Positions 10,601 through 20,000 of a stretch of DNA of 64,000 nucleotides are shown here, in pieces. The position numbers and the translations under genes were made by a program. The notes beneath the pieces were generated by a model. It saw only the letters and a list, made by a program, of their open reading frames with translations. It made no database searches and was not told the DNA's origin. Source of the DNA: an uncultured Prevotellaceae bacterium. GTDB lineage: Bacteria > Bacteroidota > Bacteroidia > Bacteroidales > Bacteroidaceae. Every line of letters begins with the position of its first letter. The stretch's first letter is position 1. The stretch covers positions 44,789-108,788 of the forward strand of contig ONCG01000022.1 of the NCBI GenBank assembly GCA_900316285.1, in the 5' to 3' direction.

Positions 10601-12770
10601 CTTCAAGGGCTATAAGGTCGTCAGCGGCACCGAAGGGCTCGTCCTCGACTTTAGCCCGAATGGTTGGAACCACGACTACCTCGGTGGAGCTGTACGCACG
10701 GCGGATGGTTCTTACATCATAGCGGATACCTTCTATCTCAGTGAATACAGTTCGGATTATATCAAGTTCAAGGTGAGCTATCCTTCAGACAAGGTGCTCA
10801 AGGGACTGAGCGTCAACGGCGTCGAGCCCAAGGCCGAGTCCGACTACTATGTCTTCGAGAGTGACCTATGCGACTTCACCATTACCGCCTCCTTCGCTAA
10901 ATACCGTTGGACCGACGAGGGCAAGTATGCCACAGAGTTTGCCAATGTTGACGACAAGAAGAAGATTGTCACCATCACCAAGCCCGAGGAACTGGCACGA
11001 CTGGCCAAACTGGTCTACGACGGCACCGACAGCGGCAAGGACTGGACCTACCTGCTCGATGACAACCTCGACATGAGCCTGTACGACTGGACACCCATTG
11101 GTAATGGACTGGAGCATCGCTTCTGCGGCAAGTTCGACGGACAGGGCCACACCATCAGCGGCATTAACATTCCCGATCCGGACAAGAACTATGTCGGTCT
11201 CTTCGGCGTGGTCAACGGAGGTGTGTATAACCTGAAACTGGTCAATAGCAAAATTGAAGGCAAGGGCTATGTCGGCGGCATCGCTGGCATGGTTCGTTAC
11301 GATATCGTTAACTGCTATGTCGGCGACGATGTAACGGTAACAGGCAGCTATGAGAGCTGTGGCGGCGTCGTAGGTGCTGTGAGCAGCCAGAACAATGAGA
11401 GTGGTGGTTATGCACAGACCGATGCATGGGTCCGCGGTTGCTACTCGGCTGCCACAGTGAGTGGCGAGTCGCGTGTGGGCGGCATCGCAGGCAACCTGGC
11501 TGCAGGCACCGTGCATTGGAACGTGTCGAATGCCAAGGTCAGCAGCACCAACGGCACCGTAGCCTACGAAGTAGGTAACAAGGCTTCAGGAGCCACGATG
11601 GAGTGGAACTTCTACATCGGCAAGGAGGACAAGATCAACGATAACGACACACATACCTACAAGATTACGCTCCACCCCAACCTCCTTCTCATGGGCTTCG
11701 CGTTCAACATCAGCAAGGATCACGACTTCGATGTGAGCGGAGTGACCATAGACAACAACGCTACCGTCAAGGTGGGCGACGACCTGTATGGCACAGCCAA
11801 CAAGCACATCGACTTCTCCATCCCCGACATTAGCGGCGGCTGCAAGGTGGAGAACGTGAAGGTGAACGACGATGAGCCTACGGATATAGGCAGCGGAGTA
11901 TACCGCTTCACACTCACCGCTGACAGCCAAGTCGCGGGCGACGCAGCCTTCAACCTCTACGACGACAGCAACTGGAACGACCCCGATGAGCTCCACAACA
12001 ACATTGCCATACTTGGTTACAACAGATACCGTTTGGCAAACGTCACCCTCCAGGGCCGCAAGCTCTACAAGGACGGCTGCTGGAACACCATCTGCCTGCC
12101 CTTCGACCTTCTTGACGAGGACAGTTCTGACGACCTCACGTTCACGGGCACTCCGCTCGAGGGAGCCACGGTGAAGACACTCGAAAGCAGCTGGTTCGAT
12201 AAGAATACGGGCACGCTGAATCTTACCTTCTCGGAAGGAAGTAAGAAGAGCATTGAGCCAGGTATTCCTTATATTGTCAAGTGGCCCAGCGATGGCACTG
12301 TCATCGAGAACCCCAAGTTCAATCACGTGGTTGTTGAATTCGACCCCGAGGAAGATCCTAAAGCCATCGGCAACGAGGAAACTGACGCCGCTATCTTCTA
12401 CGGCAACTATGTTCAGGTTGTATTTCCTGAAAATACAGATCCGGATACATTCAATAGGATCCTCTACATGGGCGCCAATAACAAGTTGTACTATCCCAAG
12501 GCTAACGGTAACGTGACCATCAATTGCTTCCGCGGCATCTTCCAACTGCGCGAAGATCTTGCAGCCACCGATCTTCAGGATAACTCCGTGAAGAGCATCG
12601 TGCTTGATTTCGGTGATGGAGAGACTGACGGAATTAGCATCCTTACCCCCACATCCTCTTCAAAGAGAGAGGGTAGTGGATACTTCATGCTCGACGGACG
12701 CCACATCAACGGCAAGCCTTCTCAGAAAGGCCTATATATAAATAATGGTAGAAAAATCATCATCAAATAA
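7662..12770 (+). CDS. Large secreted GLUG / glycine-rich beta-helix protein
   Basis: 1702 residues. The signal peptide is long, with the hydrophobic core at MSLLLAFLLHPFAQNAWA, so translation could also start at the Met near residue 21. Residues about 145-285 are glycine-rich repeats of the type AAGIGGG...GGTVTARGG, as in parallel beta-helix carbohydrate-binding-like proteins. A CTDHHYVDYICAYCG motif near residue 350 looks like a small metal-binding ribbon. GLUG-type repeats follow (FDGQGHTISGL, VGAIVGHNDG, CGGVVG). From about 1467 comes the LYKDGCWNTICLPF module with ILYMGANNKLYYP (about 1600). The tail is YFMLDGRHI...GLYINNGRKIIIK. A short palindrome-derived peptide (TPTSSSKREG) interrupts the region just before the tail. 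Probably an adhesin or glycan-binding surface protein; function not known. Confidence 0.8.
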   Translation: MKTNCMKNVLLRSITVSGKKMSLLLAFLLHPFAQNAWAFWYYDHVWDDKEKKVIRWEGSLAFHEYEALIAKDPEAWVELTADKKWAASDDGQYKVLHIKDKNVHLYLCNGAELEVKHIKLEKGASLHIHCESSGYGPHIGKLVVNNDFYEGAAGIGGGNGADAGDLYIHGGNIIVTGYEGAAAIGGGKNGSGGNVVVFEGSITAYGGEKAAGIGGGEGKGLAEGCSIDIHGGTVTARGGAQGAAIGGGANADGGNVTITDGTVNAFPGESGFGIGRGYDCSSNNAKTTITSGTVYAGTEDNIRGYSMSGTLILSDQLKVFRGDKSTALGSTPVACAERVNTCVYDGGMQCVKIEPCTDHHYVDYICAYCGNEYYASVSGTWMDDDVRAAAFSVEDTGAKTISITSEAELGLLAYNISRDVEGHGYSGYTITLAKNLNMSAHHWAGYGTFKGTFDGQGHTISGLIYSKNNTGTAGLIANNYGTVQNVKVASSLIVGNRYVGAIVGHNDGIVENCYVADDVSVYASDDDDLSKACGGVVGWQYLSPLSNVTTTATRGCYSEASVVGYDNVGGIIGRLSSGVLKHCVAKATVNCKTDAGKKDIIVGLVEDGATLSDNFYLAEATIANANGKRLYGVRLSNEMQADGHRFNSAGTAEAAYDVSRLNIYGSQIAVANDWYIAEEGSFTFALEAGSPDVAFKYVAVNGNELTATDDHYTFAATTEATEYIIDATTWEGEGTEASPYLIQTLADWNALCRVFNGSSAGELFSGKYFRQTADLDITQGIGVTGQSSSKAFCGTYDGDKHVLNCSLTNPQESSTEAVAPFHRVKNANIKNLHVTGSVSGGMHSAGLVAYTEGKVEIRDCRVSATITCTGVGVNDAHGGGFVGHANESDLYIVFGLFDGALIAVPNGKGDIRLGAFSGWAGSRVRVKFSAEAGKYSGMTDKSQTAFSWRGEGSTNFDFETDENDRWTNIYISDLGHDSQAFKGYKVVSGTEGLVLDFSPNGWNHDYLGGAVRTADGSYIIADTFYLSEYSSDYIKFKVSYPSDKVLKGLSVNGVEPKAESDYYVFESDLCDFTITASFAKYRWTDEGKYATEFANVDDKKKIVTITKPEELARLAKLVYDGTDSGKDWTYLLDDNLDMSLYDWTPIGNGLEHRFCGKFDGQGHTISGINIPDPDKNYVGLFGVVNGGVYNLKLVNSKIEGKGYVGGIAGMVRYDIVNCYVGDDVTVTGSYESCGGVVGAVSSQNNESGGYAQTDAWVRGCYSAATVSGESRVGGIAGNLAAGTVHWNVSNAKVSSTNGTVAYEVGNKASGATMEWNFYIGKEDKINDNDTHTYKITLHPNLLLMGFAFNISKDHDFDVSGVTIDNNATVKVGDDLYGTANKHIDFSIPDISGGCKVENVKVNDDEPTDIGSGVYRFTLTADSQVAGDAAFNLYDDSNWNDPDELHNNIAILGYNRYRLANVTLQGRKLYKDGCWNTICLPFDLLDEDSSDDLTFTGTPLEGATVKTLESSWFDKNTGTLNLTFSEGSKKSIEPGIPYIVKWPSDGTVIENPKFNHVVVEFDPEEDPKAIGNEETDAAIFYGNYVQVVFPENTDPDTFNRILYMGANNKLYYPKANGNVTINCFRGIFQLREDLAATDLQDNSVKSIVLDFGDGETDGISILTPTSSSKREGSGYFMLDGRHINGKPSQKGLYINNGRKIIIK
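12641..12679 (+). repeat. Short C-rich palindrome inside the GLUG gene
   Basis: A CCTCTTCAAAGAGAGAGG-type hairpin preceded by CCCCCAC and followed by TAGTGG, in frame, encoding TPTSSSKREGSG. The paralogous tail of the upstream gene lacks it. It resembles the in-frame palindromes at 53064, 59607 and 61192 but is shorter. Confidence 0.5.
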
Positions 12771-12785
12771 ATCAATTAAACAAAA

Positions 12786-12992
12786 ATGAAAAAGATATAT
12801 CAAGAACCAACGGTGAAAGTGTTAGCATACCAGGCATTAACTCTACTTGCCGCCAGCGGCGATGTTTCTGGCATCGATACCAATGTCGATGACAATAATG
12901 ATGGTAACAGCGACATCGGTTACGGTGGAGGTGGCGATGGCACAGGTGACAGCACGCCCCGAGCCCGCGAAGGATGGAGCGTCTGGGACTAA
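12786..12992 (+). CDS. Small Asp/Gly-rich protein with 'LLAASG' motif
   Basis: 68 residues, 15 nt after the GLUG gene and so third in its operon. The start MKKIYQEPTVKVLAYQALTL leads into LLAASGDVSGI, then a low-complexity Asp/Asn/Gly tract, then ARE and a Trp-rich end (GWSVWD). There is no signal peptide or membrane segment. Short proteins with 'MKK.Y..P...V......LLA.S' and an acidic tail are frequent next to surface-protein genes in Prevotella and Bacteroides, but I know of no assigned function. The N-terminal part followed by 'LLAASG' could be a leader with a small-residue cleavage site; that is inference. Expression as a real gene is supported by position, codon usage and the family pattern. 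Confidence 0.6.
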   Translation: MKKIYQEPTVKVLAYQALTLLAASGDVSGIDTNVDDNNDGNSDIGYGGGGDGTGDSTPRAREGWSVWD

Positions 12993-13041
12993 TAACCTAA
13001 AGGAATGAAGAGGACGTGACATAAGAAATAACGAACTTGCA

Positions 13042-13295
13042 GCGCATTGCTCCAGTACTTTCGGGGCACTGCTCCATAACCTATAGAGCATATCTCTGGA
13101 TGTCGTGGAGCAGTGTTTTCAGGGTGCTGGAGCTATGCTTTTGAGATACTAAAGCTATGCTTTCTAGGTGCTATAACTATGCTTTTGAGGTGCTAGAGCT
13201 ATGCTTTTGAGGTCAAAAAGCTATGCACTAGGTGTCTTGAAGCAATGCTTTCAAAGGCAGGAAGACATGCTTTCGGCATCTTGGAGAATGCGTTG
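13042..13295 (+). repeat. 22-bp-period tandem array A (about 11 units)
   Basis: Units start at 13042, 13064, 13086, 13108, 13130, 13152, 13174, 13196, 13218, 13240 and 13262, exactly 22 bp apart. Most units carry the core GAGCTATGCTTTT or a variant; the first two carry CATTGCTCC/CACTGCTCC, which links the array to array B. There are no unique spacers. Confidence 0.85.
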
Positions 13296-13373
13296 TTGTT
13301 TTCAATTGTTTACAAATATTCGAAAACTTCCTTCGCGCCCTCAAAAAAACGGTCACAGGTTCTCGGCCCCAAA

Positions 13374-13706
13374 ACGGTCACAGGTCACAGGTGTGACCAT
13401 GTTACCTTTCGGCAACAAGGGGGGAATGAAAACCAAAAATGCAGAATGTAAGCAAAGAAGATAATTTGCTTTACTATTTGTCACAAAACAGCATATATAT
13501 TAATCAAAATGTCAAATCCAAATGGTCACACTATTTGAATACAAAATGATAAGGAAAATAGTAATATATAGTTAAAGTATTGATTATCAAGTGTTTGCTT
13601 CATTTTGCGCTCCCCACTTGGCAGAAAGGGTACATGGTCACACCTGTGACCTGTGACCGTTGTAGAGAACCATTTGGACATGGTCACACGTGTGACCTGT
13701 GACCGT
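13374..13706. repeat. Inverted repeat around GGTCACAGGTCACAGGTGTG
   Basis: A 27-bp sequence at 13374-13400 is perfectly inverted at 13634-13660 and again, with one change, at 13680-13706. The latter two are a direct repeat with a 46-bp step that also includes GTTGTAGAGAA and CATTTGG. The repeat is itself internally palindromic (GGTCACACGTGTGACC). The interval could fold as a large stem; its function is unknown. Confidence 0.75.
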
Positions 13707-13871
13707 TGTAGAGAAACATTTGGTGACACGCATGATATTTCAACATACGGAGCAGTGCTCAAGAGGTACGGAGCAGTGCTCTGTTGCTTTCCCACTAAGA
13801 ATCCATAGCTTTCCAAACCGAAGTCTTGAACAGCTAATCATGCACCATAAACCGCTAAAAAATAGCCTCAG

Positions 13872-13946
13872 ACCCTGCAATTTGTCTGAAATGACCCTGC
13901 AATTTGTCTTGCATATTGTTTTATTAAGCGAAATATCTTAACTTTG
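13872..13946 (+). promoter_or_regulatory. Two-repeat operator and promoter of the giant surface-protein operon (copy 2)
   Basis: ACCCTGCAATTTGTC at 13872-13886 and 13894-13908 (22-bp step), TTG at 13916-13918, TAACTTTG at 13939-13946. Every spacing equals that of copy 1 at 3276-3350, although the sequence between the elements has diverged. The leader to ATG 14036 is about 83 nt. Confidence 0.75.
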
Positions 13947-14035
13947 CATATTACTTGCGAGTGCACGCGTGTATTTTATTATGTGCGGGCGTACGCATTA
14001 AACTGAAAGAAATCAATTAAATAAAATCAAAAATA

Positions 14036-17000
14036 ATGATGACAAACATGAAACGATTAAAATGGCTAACGGTCTTCCTACTTTTGATAGGGCAGACCGC
14101 ATGGGCTTGGGATGGCGAAGGCACATCCAGCAATCCCTATCTGATCAGTTCGACTTCCGACTGGAAGCAACTGGCCACCGACGTTTCGGCTGGCAACAGC
14201 TACAGCGGTAAGTTCTTCCGACTGACCGCCGACTTCGATGCCGATGGGCAGTCGGTAGGTACAGAGAACTCGCCGTTCAGCGGCACGTTCGACGGCGACG
14301 GTCACACACTGACCTACGACCGCGGCGGCAACACGGATGCTGGATTCGTGCTAGTCGACGACTACTGCGCCCCGTTCGTCCGTCTGGACGGTGCCACCAT
14401 CCGTCACCTGAACGTGACGGGTGGCGTTTACAGTAACCATAAGTTTGCTGCCGGCATTGCCTCGATCATCAACGGCAGCAAACAGACGACCATCATGGAC
14501 TGCCATGTGAGCAGCATCCTGTATGGCGGCGAGGGTGTCAAGGCCGATGCCACATTCGGCGGTCTCGTAGCCGAGGTGAAAAAGGAGTGCACGGCAGAAC
14601 CTGTCATCAAGGACTGCTCGTTCACCGGAAGTATCACGATGTATGCCGCAGGCAGTAGCGGCATGGTGGGATATGCGCACCGCTCTGTCAAATTCGAGAA
14701 TTGCCTTTTCGACCCAAAGGAATACCCCTATGCCCCCTATGTCAACACCTGCGCCACCTTCGTGCGTATGCCGTCGGGTGTGGAGTCTACTTTTGAAAAG
14801 TGCTATTTCACCATCCGTATGGGAACGCAACAAGGCAAGTGCATCTTCTCGGAAGTGGAGGCGGCCGGCGACTGCAAGGCCGAGATCATCAGTGAGCCTT
14901 TGATAAGGCTCTATGGCAAGAAGTACTATGGTTCTGGAACCAAGGTACGCCTGACGGTGCCCGAAGGCACACCGTTCGACCACTGGATTGACAACAACGG
15001 CTGCTTCATCAGCGACCCGTGGACGGCAAACGGCGTGCACACCATCAGCGACGTACATGCAATGCCCTCACTCGGCATCGCCACCTCGATGCCTGCGACG
15101 GTGAAGAGCAACGCCGAGCGCTACGGTGTCAACTACCGCTATCTCTCCAAGCACGACTACAAGCTCTTTATGAGCGACTCGCTCCGCGAGGCCCGCGGCT
15201 ATAAGTTCGACAGCGAGGGCAGTCTCTACGTCACCGACGCCGAGGGCACCGACACCTGGATTACCGTTGTCTGGGATTGCAACCCCGACAAGATGAACGA
15301 CTACTTCTACCGCGACGGCTGGTTCTGGAAGGACAAGAACTTCGAGGGTAGCATCATCTTCAACGACCTCGTGGCCGACTCATGGCTCCACTCCCATCTG
15401 TTTGCCATAGCTCCGCGTGCCTTCCAAGGCGTGAAGCAGCTGAAGCGCATCATGTTCCTGAGCGACATCAGCCCGGTCCTGCGCGGTCATGCCACGATGC
15501 CCCTGGATGTTGCCATACAGGAGGGTGCCTTCAAGGACTCGGGCATCGAGGAGCTGGTGATGGTCTACCGCGACGAGGAGCACGACGCGTGGGTAGAACT
15601 CGGCCCGACGTCGGGCGTGACAATTGCTGCCGATGCCTTCGAGGGCACTGACGGCCGCATCTGTGTGGCCCCCACCATCTACCAGACCTACATGGGCGAT
15701 AAGCAGTGGCGCACCCTCCACAGCCGCATCAACATCTATGCTGCCAAGGTACAGGATATCAAGCAGGACGGAGTCGTCTACAGCTATTGGCGCAACAGCA
15801 GCGGCGAGCCGCTGAAGAACAACGCTGAAGGTCACGCAGTCCTGATGAACACGCTGAAGACGTGGAATGCCAACTACCAGAACTTCAATGCTACCGAACT
15901 GCTCGCCGAGCAGGACAACGAGAACGTCTGGTATGCTCAGATTATCGGCGTCGACGACTCGAGCCTCGACAATGGTAAGATGATTATCCGCAACGACCCA
16001 GGTACCTATTATAATTATAAGACGCTGAACATCGCGCCCAACGCCTTCGCCGGCAACGAGAACCTGAAGTACATCGAGTTCGAGCAGGTCGTAGGCAACC
16101 GCAACTCCTATTCCGACCTGAAGTTGGTCATCCAGAACGGTGCCTTCAAGAGGTGCAAGAACCTGAAGGAGCTGCGCATGTTCTATCACGTCAACACCAA
16201 TAGCGACGGCTCCAGCGGTAATCTCCACTGGTTGTCGCTCGGTCCGGAGGATGTCATCCCCGGCGACAACATCTTCGGCCTCGACCTTCTCACCCAAGAT
16301 CAGATTGCTAGAATTGCCAAAGGTGAGGACATCAGCAGTGAGCTACAATACAACGGCGTGCCGGAAGACTTCCGTATCCTGGTAGCGCCCGAGCGCATGG
16401 CAGAGTTCATGAAGGATCCCAACTGGGTACCCTATCTCCAGTACATCGTGGCTTCCGACCTTACGCCGACATCTGAGAGCGACGAATTCAAGATTGACGG
16501 CTCCAAAGGCCTCACCTATGCCTACATCACCAACCTGGGCGGCATCCGCGAGACGTCGCAGACGGTCAGCCAGGATCTCTCGTGGTGGACTCTCCCGCGT
16601 ATAGCTGTTGAGTTGGCGATGCATGTCTATACCATAAGCCTCTCGTTTGCGGCGGCGGCCAGTAAGAGTGTATCGGCAGACGCCTTGTTACAAGCGGCCA
16701 ATAAAGTGACAGATTGTACCACAGCTGAAACCACGTTATCTGCTGTTTCGAAAGCTACTAATGACGCGTTAGGAAAAGTGGTTATCGATGCAACCGGAAA
16801 AATTGATTATGGCTGGATTAAAAATACGGCTGTGACCTTTTTTACCAAATACCACGATCTAGAATATACAAAAATTTCCTTTTTAAAAAGTTATATAACA
16901 GATGAAGTAAAGGAAGGTCTCATCAAGTATAACTGGCTGGATAAAACGAAATTCACATTTGCAAATGAAATATGGGGTCTTACAGATGATGAGGTCTATC

Positions 17001-20000
17001 AAGGTTGTCTCCTTTTAAAAAAACCTTTAGAAGATGCTCTTACTACAGCTTCCAATGCTGTCACGGCAGCTACTATGAAACAAGCTGGGCTTGTCAGAAT
17101 AAATAATGCTGTTTTCAATAGTATGCTGGATGCACGCATCGCACAAGGCATTTCAGCTATGACCGTGGCTTCCGGCTTCGTGGCTCAGGCAGCGTGGGGC
17201 GGCCAGTACAACGGCGAGGCGCTGAAGAAAGGCATGCGCGCCAACATCCTCTCGAATATCCACGAGTTTAGCCTCCAGGGCGGCAGCTACATCATTATGA
17301 CACCGACGAAGAACCTCGTCTACCATACCTATCTGAAGCGCGTCGCCGACGACACACAGGATGCTGTCATCTATGCCGGTACCGACAAGAAGCAGGGCAG
17401 GGATGCCTCGGCGGTGACGATGACCTTCGCCCGCGACGCCTTCCAGAATCATACCAACCTGAAGACGATAAAATTCCACGAGAATAATATCAACTCACAC
17501 GAGGGCATGTCTATGCTCCTCACCATTCCCGACTCAGCCTTCTACGGCTGCACCAACCTCGTGGAGTTCAGCACCATCGTCGAGAGCTCCAACGGCTCAC
17601 AGGTCCTTGGTCCCGAAAGCTTCATTCTCGGCGGCGACAGCGTCTTCGTTGGGCTAGACCCCAAGAAGTTCCACATTCTCATCGACGAGAGCCGTAAGGA
17701 TGACTACCTCGCCAGCGAGTCATGGGCTCCGCTTGCCAAATACTTCCAGTACACCAACACCAAGCCTAACACCGAGTACAACGAGTACGGCGGCAAGTAT
17801 GCCTATGCCTACGAGAACGGCTCCCTGCAGAAGATTCACAAGTTACAGGGCCACACCATCGAGCACATGGTAGTCTCCGAGCCAGACGACAACTTCCTGA
17901 CGGGACATCAGGGCGGCTTGAAGCTGTGCAATGATATCGGCATCTTCAACAACTTCCAGCTCGACGCCGTGCGCTACAAGGCGTTCTTCGGCAACAAGAA
18001 CCTCCGCGTGGTCAACTTCACCGACCTCAAGGGCAGCACCATCTTCGGCGACACATACACCGAACTCGACATAACGCTCCAGGACTCCTGCTTCGCCAAC
18101 TGCACCAACCTCGCCAACCTCGATATGCTCTACCTTGTCACTGATGGTACGAACCGCATCGCCCCCCTCAAACCACAACAGGTGAAGCTTGGCCGGGGCG
18201 TGCTCTACGGCACTACCGCCAAGATTAAGATGATGCCGCAGCAGGTGGAGTGGTTCCAGAAGGACACCACATGGGCTAAGTACTCCGACCGCTTCCTGCC
18301 CTCAGTCATCAAGGTGGCCGACGACGACGTCCGCGACGTCCTCAGTGAGATGGCTTACTACGACTTCGCCCACACAGGCTTCGACGACGCGCTCTGGACC
18401 GACTACATCGACCTGGCACGCATAGCAGGCTGCATCCATGGATTTGACTGGCTGTCAGGTAAGTTCAAAGGCAAGGGCATACACTCCTTCAACGAGTTCC
18501 GCCTCTTCGAGAACGTAGGGCTCAACTTCGTCGGTATAGGCTGGTTCCAGAACTGCTCCAACCTCACCAGCATCTCGCTGCCCTCTACCCTCACCAAGAT
18601 CCTCGACGATGCCTTCAACGGCTGCACCAGCCTCACCGCCATCGAGATTCCCGAGAATGTCAACCAGATATGGAGCGGAGCATTCGCCGGCTGCACATCT
18701 CTTCAGACCATCCGCGTGCGCAGCCGTGTACCCGCCGACTTCTACAAGCGCACCAACGCCAACATCTTCCCGAAGAACGAAGGCATGAAGATCTACGTCC
18801 CCGACGGCACCGTCGACACTTACAAGCAGAAGTGGGCAGAATACAAGGACTACATCGTTAGTGATAAAACATTGAAGAACCGCAAGGTCATCACCGTGAC
18901 CGAACCCGGCCAGCTGGCACAGCAGCTCGAGCTCACCGCCTTCAAGGAGAACAATAAGGTGCACTACCTACGCGGTGAGTATGCCAGCATAGACTCTCTG
19001 ACCATCACTGGTCCCCTCAACGGCGAGGACCTCGGTGTCATCCGTCACCTCGCAGGTGCCGACGCCTACGACAGCGATCCCACCGATGGCTGCCTCACAT
19101 ACCTCAACCTGTGGGATGCCGACATCAAGAAGGACAAGACCAACTCCTACAACGGCAACGGCGGCGACGAATATATCGATGCTGACAACAAGGTGCCCGA
19201 CTACCTCTTCGAGAACTGCACCTCCATACAAACCGTCATCTTCCCGAAGACGGCTACCTACATCGGCGAGAACATCTTTGAGGATGCCACCAACCTCCGC
19301 AAGGTCTGCGTAGGCTATGCCACCACAGGTTACGAATGCGACATCTTCCAGAGCCTGCAGGGCGTTGAGGAACTCATGCTTCTCACCGACGGCCACGCCA
19401 CCAGCGAATACAAAGACCCGTGGGAAGCCAACATAGCAGCCACTTACACCACCAATGCACAGTTAGGCAACTACATGGGTGATATCAACCTCACCCGCCG
19501 CACACCGTATGTGATAGCTCCGTTCTCTGACGATGCGGCCATACGTATCCTGGCTGGTAAGGGACTTTTCTTCCCCAGCGAGTATATAGAAAAGGAAGAC
19601 GTCGATGGACTCTTCTCCGACAACAACACCATCACCGACCTCTCCGACTTCAACCGCTTCACAAAGGTGAAGAATCTCAACAACACCTTCACCAACGCCT
19701 CGAAGCTGCGCATCGTAACGCTGCCCGATAGCATCAAGACCATCAGCGCTGTAGCCTTTGCGGGTTGCACCAGTCTCGACTCTATCAACGTCTCTTGCGA
19801 CTCTGTGCCTGAGATGGCAGCTCATGCTCTGAAAGACCTTCCCAACAGCTTCCGCATCTTCGTGCCGAAGCGCCTCTGCAAGCTCTACCGTACGAAGTGG
19901 GCCGAATATGCCGACCATATCAACGTCGATGAATCGCTTTACGACCAGAGCGACATCATCACCGTCAGGCTCGACACACGCAACACGCTCGCCGAGAAAC

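Larger units (their letters stand above)
12993..14035. other. Repeat-rich intergenic region (1.04 kb)
   Basis: No credible gene. It contains a 22-bp-period array (13042-13295), a 27-bp perfect inverted repeat with a third copy (13374-13706), two tandem copies of TACGGAGCAGTGCTC (13744-13779), and at its right end the two-repeat promoter of the giant surface protein. Confidence 0.8.

Noticed and set aside
13042-13295. Possible CRISPR array
   Set aside because: Units are contiguous with a 22-bp period and no unique spacers, and no cas genes are present. The same holds for 37809-38138.
13947-14035. Riboswitch or attenuator in the giant 1 leader
   Set aside because: Only short GC-rich words (CACGCGTGT, GCGGGCGTACGC) without a terminator or known aptamer pattern.
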